DNA of 64,000 bases, taken from Methylomonas paludis (GTDB lineage Bacteria > Pseudomonadota > Gammaproteobacteria > Methylococcales > Methylomonadaceae). Shown piece by piece: positions 15,975 through 24,596 of this stretch (positions are counted from its first letter, which is position 1; each line of letters begins with the position of its first letter). A program made the translations under genes and the position numbers. The stretch covers positions 2,170,001-2,234,000 of the forward strand of contig NZ_CP073754.1 in the NCBI RefSeq assembly GCF_018734325.1, read 5' to 3'. The notes below the pieces were generated by a model. The model had not been told where the DNA came from. It was given only the letters and a program-made list of their open reading frames with translations, and made no database searches.

Positions 15975-17743
15975 CAAACCTCCAGCAGCAACTTTATCTT
16001 CCACTCATCAACTTTATTTGGATTATCAAACCAGTATTCCTGCAACAATGGCAGAATCTCGCTATCAATGATGTCCTGATACCAGTTGTCATTCAGTTCC
16101 GAAGAGTTATCTGGACAAAAATAACTGTGACCGATACGAAACCCAGCACCCAAGTTTCTATCGCGTACAATTTCATCATTAAGCAATTGCATGTTTTTTC
16201 TAATTCGCGCTATCAGTTGCTCCGATGCGCCAAGAGTGAATAAATACTCCGCAAACGGCTGTGTTTCGAAACAGGGTTCTAAATTGATGAAAGCAAATCT
16301 CCTTCGTAACGCATAATCGACCATGGCTATAGACCTATCTGCTGTATTCATCAAGCCCAATAAAAAAACATTGTCTGGTACAAAAAATGGTTTATCCGAG
16401 TCACCTGTATAGGTCAACGGAACAGCCCAAGCACTTGAACGCTTGTCCGCTTCGATCAACATCATCAGTTCACCAAAAACTTTGCTCAAATTGGCTCGGT
16501 TGATTTCGTCTATGATGAAAACATAAACCTTATCTGGATTTGCCATAGCATTCATGCAGAATTTAAAAAAAACACCATTCTTCAATGCAAAATTTGACGA
16601 TGACTTATCATCTGGACGATAACCTTGAACAAAATCCTCGTATGAATACGACTGATGAAATTGAACCATACCGACTCGATCAGAATCACTGCATCCAATC
16701 AATGTGTAAGCTATGCGTCGCGCTAAAAAGGTTTTTCCAACCCCCGGAGGTCCTTGCAGGATAATATTTTGCTTTCTGCGCAAGCGATCAACTATAAATT
16801 GAAACAATTCAGTACCCAAAAATACGCCATCGTTAAAAGATTCTGGCGTGAACGGTTCCGAAACAGTTTTATCTTGTGCATAAGTTTCAACGGGGCTATT
16901 GTCGGTATCTTTTGAGCCAGTCTCTTGCCATAGAGATACTATTGGATCTTTGTAGAAGTCTAAATCACTGGTGTGGTATTGAATTTCCAGACGAATTCTA
17001 ATTTCCCGAATTAATTTATCCAGTTCCAATACTGACAACGATTTGGCATTTTTGATTTCTTTGTTTTCAGAAAGTTTATTGACAATTTTAACCTTATTGC
17101 CTTTAGAAAAAACTCTCTCAAAATCATCAGGAAACAATAAAAATAAAAGCATATGCCTGAATTGACGATTTTCCGCCTCTTCAATATGTTGTAACCATTC
17201 TGCAAACGTCCAGCTATCACTGATAAGCATAACTTGTTCATTTTTTGGGAGTTGCTTGAAGGCTGTTATCAACTTAATACAGAAAACCAGTTCTCTCCAG
17301 GTATGTATGCTGTAATATGTACCTCCACTGCCGATGCCACTCATAACTTGATCATCAAGAAGATAAGCTTGATTTGGAGGTGGTTCCAGAGTATTACCGG
17401 ACCAGGACCATACTTTTGAAATATTTTCCTTCTTTTTACCAAGGGTTATGTTGCTTGGACAAAGCATTAACAACCAAATCATTTCGGAAGCTAACTGCTG
17501 AACTCCAGGCGATGCGGGTTCAATTTGTTCGTATAGCTTCTCCAAAAAATCACCATTTCCAGCATCCAGGTTTTGTACAAAATGCTTGTTAAGGCCAGCT
17601 AAGTTATCAAGAGTCCATAATTGATTTTGGCTAAAAATTGAGCCATCTGCAAGCAACGCTTGATCCTTCCAAAACGAAACAGCATTCATAATTGGTACTA
17701 AATTTACCCTTCCACAATATCTGCTCATATAAACACTATTCAA
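15974..17743 (-). CDS. mcrB: McrB-type AAA+ GTPase motor
   Basis: 589 residues. The C-terminal AAA+ domain has Walker A GPPGVGKTF near residue 334, Walker B IIDEINRANLSKVFGEL near 411 (the NRA-type McrB signature) and MNTADRSIAMVDYALRRRF (sensor 1 and arginine-finger region). The N-terminal about 300 residues match no DNA-binding domain I recognise and probably set target choice; it is not obviously the DUF3578 domain of E. coli McrB. The first codon is TTG at 17743, overlapping the drmC stop (TTGA); ATG at 17728 is an alternative. With McrC it should cut modified DNA. Its coupling to drmC makes it part of the DISARM transcription unit. Confidence 0.88.
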   Translation of the reverse strand: MNSVYMSRYCGRVNLVPIMNAVSFWKDQALLADGSIFSQNQLWTLDNLAGLNKHFVQNLDAGNGDFLEKLYEQIEPASPGVQQLASEMIWLLMLCPSNITLGKKKENISKVWSWSGNTLEPPPNQAYLLDDQVMSGIGSGGTYYSIHTWRELVFCIKLITAFKQLPKNEQVMLISDSWTFAEWLQHIEEAENRQFRHMLLFLLFPDDFERVFSKGNKVKIVNKLSENKEIKNAKSLSVLELDKLIREIRIRLEIQYHTSDLDFYKDPIVSLWQETGSKDTDNSPVETYAQDKTVSEPFTPESFNDGVFLGTELFQFIVDRLRRKQNIILQGPPGVGKTFLARRIAYTLIGCSDSDRVGMVQFHQSYSYEDFVQGYRPDDKSSSNFALKNGVFFKFCMNAMANPDKVYVFIIDEINRANLSKVFGELMMLIEADKRSSAWAVPLTYTGDSDKPFFVPDNVFLLGLMNTADRSIAMVDYALRRRFAFINLEPCFETQPFAEYLFTLGASEQLIARIRKNMQLLNDEIVRDRNLGAGFRIGHSYFCPDNSSELNDNWYQDIIDSEILPLLQEYWFDNPNKVDEWKIKLLLEV

Positions 17744-18531
17744 TTTTTTAATTTACAGATGACTTTCGCAGTCACCAGATGGTCAAAATAGCTTTTGATC
17801 TTGGCTTGAAAAGTAGCTTCATGGATTAACACACCCACTTCGAGATTGCGGTTGAAAGCGTCGTCAGTCAGGTTTGCACTGGTGACCAGTACCTCATCAT
17901 CGACAACGGCTATTTTGGCGTGTAGCTTTCCAGGACGCCCCGCGTGGTTACGTTCTCGATTTTCCAGAGGCCAGTAATAGACCTGAATACCGGCAACTAA
18001 TGATGACGGAAAGGCTTTCAGTGCGTCGTAGCTTAGCTGGCCTTCCGAACTTTGCTCGAATTCCAAAATTAATCTGATATTTACGCCACGCTTTTTAGCG
18101 TTTATCAATTCATTGACCAAGCGCTCGATTTTTGCAGCAGCAAAGGTGATTAATAGAATTTCCTGTTTGGCGTTAGCTATCAAATCGTATAGCACTTGAT
18201 CAATACGCCGGGCCGTGATTTGGCTATCGGGTTTCGGGCCAGACCACAGTAATTCAATATGTTGGTGAGCTATGCAACGATGATAAGTTGTAAAGCTGGA
18301 CTGGAGTGTCCAACTAAGAGCTTCGCAGGTCATCAACTTTGCCGCTGCATTTACCGTTTGGGCTATCAAGAATGACAAGTCAGAGTTATTGGTAGGTGGC
18401 AGGCTTTTTAGTACAAACTCCGTTGAAATTGTAGCTGGCAAAGTACGTAATGTCTCACAGGCAGCTTTCATCCAGCCTGCTGGGGCTTTACGGATTAGAT
18501 TTTCGACAGTAGCAAAAAAATGGTCAGACAT
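17740..18531 (-). CDS. drmC: DrmC, phospholipase-D-fold protein of DISARM
   Basis: 263 residues with one phospholipase-D/nuclease-like HKD motif near residue 204 (HAKIAVVDDEVLVTSANLTDDAFNRNLEVGV). This is the layout of DrmC in DISARM systems. The PLD fold here is more likely a nuclease than a lipase; in published work on a class 2 DISARM, DrmC was not essential for protection. It starts 5 bp after drmB and its TGA overlaps the TTG of mcrB. Confidence 0.88.
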   Translation of the reverse strand: MSDHFFATVENLIRKAPAGWMKAACETLRTLPATISTEFVLKSLPPTNNSDLSFLIAQTVNAAAKLMTCEALSWTLQSSFTTYHRCIAHQHIELLWSGPKPDSQITARRIDQVLYDLIANAKQEILLITFAAAKIERLVNELINAKKRGVNIRLILEFEQSSEGQLSYDALKAFPSSLVAGIQVYYWPLENRERNHAGRPGKLHAKIAVVDDEVLVTSANLTDDAFNRNLEVGVLIHEATFQAKIKSYFDHLVTAKVICKLKN

Positions 18532-18536
18532 GGAAT

Positions 18537-20384
18537 TCAGTCAAAAAACGCAGTACCGCGATCAGCAAAGGTATCTACCAATAATGAGCGATCCAGATAG
18601 CGGTTACCACGCTCGCAAGATGTCTCGGATGCAAACTGGCACGCATGGCAGCAAGCCCCCTGAATGCCACGCCCTAAAATATCCGGGCGATGTTCGGCGC
18701 AAAGCGGATCTGATGCACATAACCGCATGCTTTCCAGTGCCTGCTGCACATGGCGACCCATGGTCAAGGGTTCGCCCATTTCCACTAAACCACCCAAGGT
18801 GCCTTCACTATCAGGTGCTGCTGTATAAAGTAGAATTCCAGCCATAGGACCTCCCTCTTCATCCGGATTTCTTGAGTACAAACGCTCCCTGACGCTGGAA
18901 GCGGTATAACCGCAGTCCAGAACGATCTGCCGCATTAGTGCATGAGCTAATGAGTGTAAAAGCACCAAGCGAATACCGGGAAAGCCTTCATCCAATGGTT
19001 CAAGTTTTCTTAACTTCCGCCACGCCTTATGGGAATCGAGAAATTCCTGTTGAAGTTGTTGAACCTCTGCTTTGGCTTGCCAAGACAACAATACTTCCTC
19101 GCGAATCCGCAAAAACACACCTTCGCCGCGCACTTCCGAAGCAGGTAACCAGCGCGGGCTCTCACGGGATATCCGTGTCAAGCGGCCATCTTCGATAACG
19201 GTTGCTTCAGCAAAATCGGCATTGGATTCAATCCGGGTAAAGCCAAGCAAGGTGCGTACCTCACGAATACGCTCAACCAACACAGTCTCTTCAAAAAAAG
19301 CTGCAAAGCTATTGGGAGGGGCAACGGCTCTTAATTTAAAATCGGCGCTTTCTCCTGCGCTAGCGGGATTTGAAAAGATCTGCCATTCCGGCAATTTCAA
19401 ATCCTCGGCGGGAACATCCCCTTGTTGCCGTCCAGTTCGTTTAGCCTCTATAGCAGACCAAATATCCTGATCGCTATATTCAGAAAATAGATGTATCAGC
19501 GTTTGAAATTTATGCAGTTTTTTTCTAAGCAGCCGGACTTCATCCAGTTCTTCAGTATCTTTTAACTCAAGCCATTGTTCTTCGACTAATTTACCAAGCT
19601 TATCAACGGCCCTGGGAATAGATAAGGCAGATAAAGATGAAGGAAACCAGCTATTGGATGAACCTAACAAAATCGGCTTGGCATTTTCTGCGCATCCCTG
19701 CTCTATAAGCCGTAAATGCGGATGGTGACCAGGGCAGGCAAAATTCGGATTCTGGTCTTGAGAGAAAGCATCGGCCATCCGGCGCTCAGTCCCACAGCTA
19801 TGGCATTTGACGATAATGTCAGATGCGTCGCCGGATGCACCAAATTCACGTAGACTTAAAGTTGCCGGACGACAAGGTACATTACCTTTGTGGACAAAAT
19901 TCAACCACGGAAAATCGGTCAGATGACCTTCCCGGCAAGCTAACAGAAATCGTACCGATATGGCTGAAGGCGCTTTATTACCCTGGCTTTTCAAGCAGCC
20001 CTGATGCACATATTGAGTTTTATCCGAGCGATAGGGATCTTGGACCAACTTATAGACACCGGACTCCACTGTTGCCAACGTATCACACAAAGTACAACGC
20101 AACCAACGCGGAAAAGGCACGACTGGAACACCGACTGCCGGCGCGGCGGGATCAGCCTCCATACTTTCCAGCTTTATAGGCGGTAAATACAGCTTAGTCA
20201 TTTGCGCCCCCAAACGTCTTTGCACGGCCGCAATCAAGCGATCTTCCTCAATTTCTTGACTATAGCGGATGTCCCAGTCATCAAGACCCATGATCATAGC
20301 CGACATATTGGGCAAATCGACCAGAGAGCCAATGCCGAAAGTAAATATTAATTGACTGGGGCGGATTTCGCCTAATTCATTCAT
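18537..20384 (-). CDS. drmB: DrmB, DUF1998-containing DISARM protein
   Basis: 615 residues. It has Zn-binding cysteine pairs near the N-terminus (CTLCDTLATVE and CHSCGTERR), a DUF1998 domain near the C-terminus (LVLLHSLAHALMRQIVLDCGY ... GILLYTAAPDSEGTLGGLVEMG), and a final Cys cluster (CCHACQFASETSCERGN). DrmB forms a complex with DrmA that binds and unwinds phage DNA. I start at ATG 20384, which has AAGGA 7 nt upstream; the in-frame TTG at 20405 would overlap drmA. It lies 10 bp after drmA and 5 bp before drmC. Confidence 0.93.
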   Translation of the reverse strand: MNELGEIRPSQLIFTFGIGSLVDLPNMSAMIMGLDDWDIRYSQEIEEDRLIAAVQRRLGAQMTKLYLPPIKLESMEADPAAPAVGVPVVPFPRWLRCTLCDTLATVESGVYKLVQDPYRSDKTQYVHQGCLKSQGNKAPSAISVRFLLACREGHLTDFPWLNFVHKGNVPCRPATLSLREFGASGDASDIIVKCHSCGTERRMADAFSQDQNPNFACPGHHPHLRLIEQGCAENAKPILLGSSNSWFPSSLSALSIPRAVDKLGKLVEEQWLELKDTEELDEVRLLRKKLHKFQTLIHLFSEYSDQDIWSAIEAKRTGRQQGDVPAEDLKLPEWQIFSNPASAGESADFKLRAVAPPNSFAAFFEETVLVERIREVRTLLGFTRIESNADFAEATVIEDGRLTRISRESPRWLPASEVRGEGVFLRIREEVLLSWQAKAEVQQLQQEFLDSHKAWRKLRKLEPLDEGFPGIRLVLLHSLAHALMRQIVLDCGYTASSVRERLYSRNPDEEGGPMAGILLYTAAPDSEGTLGGLVEMGEPLTMGRHVQQALESMRLCASDPLCAEHRPDILGRGIQGACCHACQFASETSCERGNRYLDRSLLVDTFADRGTAFFD

Positions 20385-20394
20385 CTTTTTATCC

Positions 20395-23300
20395 TTAATC
20401 GACAAGAAGTCCTGTGCTGCGTTGATCCAGGATAAGATCTACAGTGCCTTCCACATCCCGCAATGAGTCAAGACAGGAAAAATCATCTTTAACCGGATAA
20501 TGACTAAGCAAACCCACTGTTGCGCCGCCTTCCGGCTTATAAACCAATTGGTGATCAGTCTGATTGTGCACCCGGCGCAGCCATTCATCCCGTCGTCTAT
20601 CCAGCATTTCAAGAATTCTAGCCGTGACCGCAGGGTTATCGGAGGCATTGCCGCCACGTTTACTCAATACATCAGAAACCATACTCCAGAACTGATCAGT
20701 ATCAACCACCTGTCCAGCTTGCAAATTGGCGTTCAAATGCTCATCCCAGAGCCGCATTAAAGCGACCATCACTCCCGATAAGCCACGATCCAAAGCCCGC
20801 GCCGAAAAAGGGGTGACTGACAAGGCCTCGACATGCTTATAAAATGTTTCATGGTAATGTTCAAAGCGTTCGTAATGAGAAAGATCCCGCGGACGCGCCC
20901 AATTGAACACTGTGCAAACCAGTCCTGGCCCATGATTAGACCGCCCAACCCGGCTAGTGGCCTGAATATATTCGGAAGTGTTTTTGGGTTGGCCGGCTAC
21001 CAACATTAAGCCCAGACGTTCAATATCCACCCCGACCGAAATCATATTGGTGGCAAGAATAACGTCATAAGGTATGGATGATGTTACCGGCAGCCCGGTT
21101 TTGCGTTCAAGCATCCGCTGAGCTTCAAGCGTCTTATCAAAAACAGCTTCCAGCCGTTCTAAAATTTTGGGAATGTCAGAACCGGATTTGCGTGAAGTAA
21201 GCTCTTCAACGGCCCCCATTCGAATCCGCCGTTTTGCCAGACCGCGCTGATCCGCATCGCGTAAACGTGCGCGTATATCATCTTCAACCAGCCTTCGGGT
21301 TCCGGCCAATTCGCGTATCGAGTTGAAATAGCCCGTTAACGTCATCCAGGGATCAGCCAAATTATCGTATTTTTCAAACAAGGCCTGAGCCGCGGCCATA
21401 TGCGCAACAAAGCTGCGGATCATTGCTACCGGATAACGCCGCCCGAAAGCACTAATGCCAAGATAGCGCCGGCCTGGATATTCAGGTCCGGTTGGGCGCT
21501 GGATGGCGAAAAAGCTATCCCGTATGCTGGTGCCTTGCGGCGGAAACACGTCTAACTTACGTACAAACAGCTTTTGCACCTGATCGGGCGCCCGCCGAAT
21601 GGTTGCAGTCGATGCAACGACTTTTGGCCGCACTTTCTTGCGATCCACTATCCATGAACAGAGTTCATCGACCGCTGCTTCATAGAGTCCGACCATAGAA
21701 CCCAACGGACCGCTGATTAAATGTAATTCATCCTGAATAATTAAATCGGGCGGACGCAATACGCCATGCGGGCGATTATTGACACCCGGCAAACCGTTCC
21801 GGGACGGATGGGACTGTCCATCGTCAACTTCCGGCGACAAAAAACCGTGGCGGTCGCAAACTTGCGTGACTTTACCGAATAACATTTGGGTTTCACCCTT
21901 CCAGGGCATCTGGGCAAACTTATCCACCGTAGCAATTAATAAGGACGGCGGGCGGCGGTAAATTTCTTCATCCACAACCATGACCGGCAAACCCTCTTTA
22001 GGCGATTTAGCTTCGGTAAATTCGCAACGCCCAAGATCATCACCGCAATAAGTCACACACCGGCCTATATCGCTAGGGGCTTCATAAACGCGCAAATGTT
22101 TTTCTTTAATCTCACTACCACACCAGGGGCAGGAAGTGATTTGCTGCGGCGTACCGTTAGCGGAGGGTCTACCGCCAACATTGCGCTGGCGTAAGGCGCT
22201 GGCCGCCCCAGCCAAAGTATTCGGTGTAGTTTTATTGCCTACCCATAGACCCAGCCGGAACGGCGCTTCACCCCACTTGGGGACATCGGCACGGCGGATG
22301 GCTTCGCAAGCGCAAATTAAAGCCGCGGCCCGTTGAAATTGTTGTAAGGTCAATAGACGTAAGGTGTAGCGCATTAACACGGCAATGCCATAGTCACCGC
22401 TACGGCCAGCTATCTCGCCTTGCAACCTGCGTAAAGCCAAGGTGTAAGCTGTTAAGCCCAGATAAGCTTCGGTTTTACCACCACCAGTTGCAAACCATAA
22501 CAAGTCGGCTACCGCATCGGTTTCATGACTGCGGTCTGGATGATGCAAGTCCGTCAAACTAGGTAGGTTTAGCAGGATAAAAGCCAACTGGAATAAGCGC
22601 CAACTGCGGTTTGGGGCATTATCCAACACTGAAATATCATCACCGGATTTTAACTCTTTTTTCCGCACTTTACGGGCAAAAGCAGAATGTATCCGCTGTT
22701 GCCACATGGCGCGGTTGGCAAAACGGAAAGCTTCTTCGGCCAGAGCATCGGTTTCAATCAAATCAATCCCGGCTTTAATACGTTCTTGCGCCCTGGTGCA
22801 ACGCTTCACGGCTAGGATTGCGGCTTCCTCATGACCAGCCAGTTTTTCACTCGGCAAAGTCAGCTTATTGGCTTCTGCTTTTATCCAAAGGCAATAAGCG
22901 GTCTCGATATGGCGCAAACTGGCGATCAAGCCTGCCTTAGGCAGTTCGGCAAGTGCCTGCATATCCATGGTAATACCTGCCAAATTTTCATCATCGGCGA
23001 CAGACCGCGGGGTTTGTTGCGGTACTTCAAAACAAGGCACCCATTCGGTTTCCACCTGGATGGCGCGCTCTGCTAAGGGTTCAGGCAAGGTAGCATGGAT
23101 GGAAATACCATGGCCTACTGCAAATTCGCGCTGATGGCGGTAGAGCATTTCTAAAGTTTCCGATTCCTCGCGTGTCAACGGGTCCATCTTGGACAAATCA
23201 GCTTTGGCATTTTTACGCTGCACAAAAACAGCTTGTTGATCAGCGCCATAAATTCGTAATTTTGGCTGAAACACCCAGGCTTCGTCCTTTCGGCCTTTTG

Positions 23301-23871
23301 GTTCTACCTGCTGGTTGATCATAAACAACGTTACTATCCAGCCGTCTTTACTTAAACGCATTCGGCCTTGCAGCACCACCAGTGGATGCCCGGGATGCAA
23401 TAACTTAGGGGAAATACCGCCCTCTTTTAGTTGCAAAGACAGTTCATCTGCAATTATCGGCTGCCGCTTCCTGACTGTCGCCGGATTCCCGTCTTTTCTC
23501 TGCTGGGTTTCGCTTTTAATCACCTGATACTGGCCCCACTCGGCAGCCACGATGATTTCGTTCACTTCGGTGCTGACGACAAAGCTCAAACCCATAGACG
23601 ATGGAAAATAAGTAGCGCCAGCCGGAACACCGGCATCAGAATTGCCGTCTTCACCGGTCTCTCCATCAGCAGTTGCCAGTTCATCCAGTTCGCCTGAAGC
23701 CACTTCTTTATCTTTAGGCGCTAACATGCCCACCAGATAGCGTTGATAGGCGTTATCCTCATACTGACTCAGTTCCTCTCCCGGGCCGCCGGCAGGACCC
23801 AGTAAATCACGGATCACCATTTGCGTGAGTTCATCACGAATTTGTACAGGAGTGGCAGTAGTAAGCGTCAT
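20395..23871 (-). CDS. drmA: DrmA, DISARM superfamily 2 helicase
   Basis: 1158 residues. Helicase motifs: I GGGKTEAYLG near residue 460, II DELHLISGPLGSM near 712, III ASTATIRRA, V ATNMISVGVDIERL and VI QATSRVGR near 970-1010. A zinc-knuckle insert CPWCGSEIKEK lies between motifs I and II. DrmA is the core helicase of every DISARM system and works with DrmB on incoming DNA. ATG at 23871 overlaps the PIN-toxin stop as ATGA, so its translation appears coupled to the toxin gene. Confidence 0.95.
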   Translation of the reverse strand: MTLTTATPVQIRDELTQMVIRDLLGPAGGPGEELSQYEDNAYQRYLVGMLAPKDKEVASGELDELATADGETGEDGNSDAGVPAGATYFPSSMGLSFVVSTEVNEIIVAAEWGQYQVIKSETQQRKDGNPATVRKRQPIIADELSLQLKEGGISPKLLHPGHPLVVLQGRMRLSKDGWIVTLFMINQQVEPKGRKDEAWVFQPKLRIYGADQQAVFVQRKNAKADLSKMDPLTREESETLEMLYRHQREFAVGHGISIHATLPEPLAERAIQVETEWVPCFEVPQQTPRSVADDENLAGITMDMQALAELPKAGLIASLRHIETAYCLWIKAEANKLTLPSEKLAGHEEAAILAVKRCTRAQERIKAGIDLIETDALAEEAFRFANRAMWQQRIHSAFARKVRKKELKSGDDISVLDNAPNRSWRLFQLAFILLNLPSLTDLHHPDRSHETDAVADLLWFATGGGKTEAYLGLTAYTLALRRLQGEIAGRSGDYGIAVLMRYTLRLLTLQQFQRAAALICACEAIRRADVPKWGEAPFRLGLWVGNKTTPNTLAGAASALRQRNVGGRPSANGTPQQITSCPWCGSEIKEKHLRVYEAPSDIGRCVTYCGDDLGRCEFTEAKSPKEGLPVMVVDEEIYRRPPSLLIATVDKFAQMPWKGETQMLFGKVTQVCDRHGFLSPEVDDGQSHPSRNGLPGVNNRPHGVLRPPDLIIQDELHLISGPLGSMVGLYEAAVDELCSWIVDRKKVRPKVVASTATIRRAPDQVQKLFVRKLDVFPPQGTSIRDSFFAIQRPTGPEYPGRRYLGISAFGRRYPVAMIRSFVAHMAAAQALFEKYDNLADPWMTLTGYFNSIRELAGTRRLVEDDIRARLRDADQRGLAKRRIRMGAVEELTSRKSGSDIPKILERLEAVFDKTLEAQRMLERKTGLPVTSSIPYDVILATNMISVGVDIERLGLMLVAGQPKNTSEYIQATSRVGRSNHGPGLVCTVFNWARPRDLSHYERFEHYHETFYKHVEALSVTPFSARALDRGLSGVMVALMRLWDEHLNANLQAGQVVDTDQFWSMVSDVLSKRGGNASDNPAVTARILEMLDRRRDEWLRRVHNQTDHQLVYKPEGGATVGLLSHYPVKDDFSCLDSLRDVEGTVDLILDQRSTGLLVD

Positions 23872-24254
23872 GAGATTAGCGGAGCAGGATATTGGGTAAA
23901 AACGGCATCTACAGACAAAATAGTCATATTTTCTTGCAGGGCCTGAGCAATCAGCAAACGATCAAACGGGTCGCGATGGAAAGACGGGAGATTTTCCAAA
24001 GCGCTAATATGCTTAATTTCAATAGGCAATAGCAGCAAACCATTGTCCTGCTGTTGCGTCTCCAGCATCTGCCGCCAGGGCAGATCAAGTTGCAGTTTGC
24101 CTAATTGTTGTTTGATCTGGATCTCCCACAATGAAACTAGACTGATAACCAGTGTGTTGGCCGGATCATCGCAAACCTGACGCATGGTCGGCGATAGTTT
24201 GTCAGGTTCCTCATTTAGCCAGAGAAAAATATGCGTATCCAGCAAATACTTCAT
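23868..24254 (-). CDS. PIN-domain toxin (VapC-like) embedded in the DISARM operon
   Basis: 128 residues with a PIN ribonuclease fold. Acidic residues are in the expected places: LLDTHIFLWL at the start, WEIQIK near 43, HRDPFDRLLIAQAL near 95 and the Asp in LSVDAVF near 115. Family members are usually RNA-cleaving toxins held by a small partner. Its ATG (24254) overlaps the antitoxin stop and its stop overlaps drmA's ATG, both as ATGA. The pair therefore sits inside the DISARM unit rather than beside it. Confidence 0.85.
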   Translation of the reverse strand: MKYLLDTHIFLWLNEEPDKLSPTMRQVCDDPANTLVISLVSLWEIQIKQQLGKLQLDLPWRQMLETQQQDNGLLLLPIEIKHISALENLPSFHRDPFDRLLIAQALQENMTILSVDAVFTQYPAPLIS

Positions 24255-24478
24255 CTAGCCTCACCCAGCCAGAACTCGTCCGGCAATGGGGCATCGAAAT
24301 CATCCGCCATATGAATTTTGCCTTTAAACTGGCCGAATTGCCGCTTTTTGCTCGGCACGGGGCTTATAGTTTCCAGCAAGACTATGACTTTTGCTGCTTG
24401 CGGCGGATAATCCTCAGGCAATTGCAAATGTATCTGGTGATTTTCATCAATGGTGGTGTGTAGTTCAATGGCTTGCAT
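24251..24478 (-). CDS. Antitoxin partner of the PIN toxin (DUF2281-like)
   Basis: 75 residues. It begins MQAIELHTTIDENHQIHLQLPEDYP, the beta-strand start typical of DUF2281-type antitoxins. A proline/lysine-rich linker and an acidic C-terminal tail (ADDFDAPLPDEFWLG) follow, the latter likely to bind the toxin. Translationally coupled to the PIN gene. A 118-bp gap to the KAP gene upstream could hold its own promoter, but I see no clear boxes. Confidence 0.75.
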   Translation of the reverse strand: MQAIELHTTIDENHQIHLQLPEDYPPQAAKVIVLLETISPVPSKKRQFGQFKGKIHMADDFDAPLPDEFWLGEAR

Positions 24479-24596
24479 GGCGACCCCTTGAATAGATTAA
24501 AGTTTGTTGCATTTTTAGCATAGCCACCCCGGTTCTACCGTACCTTGACCATTTTCATAGAATATTATTGCTTTTCTGATTACGATTAAATTGTCT

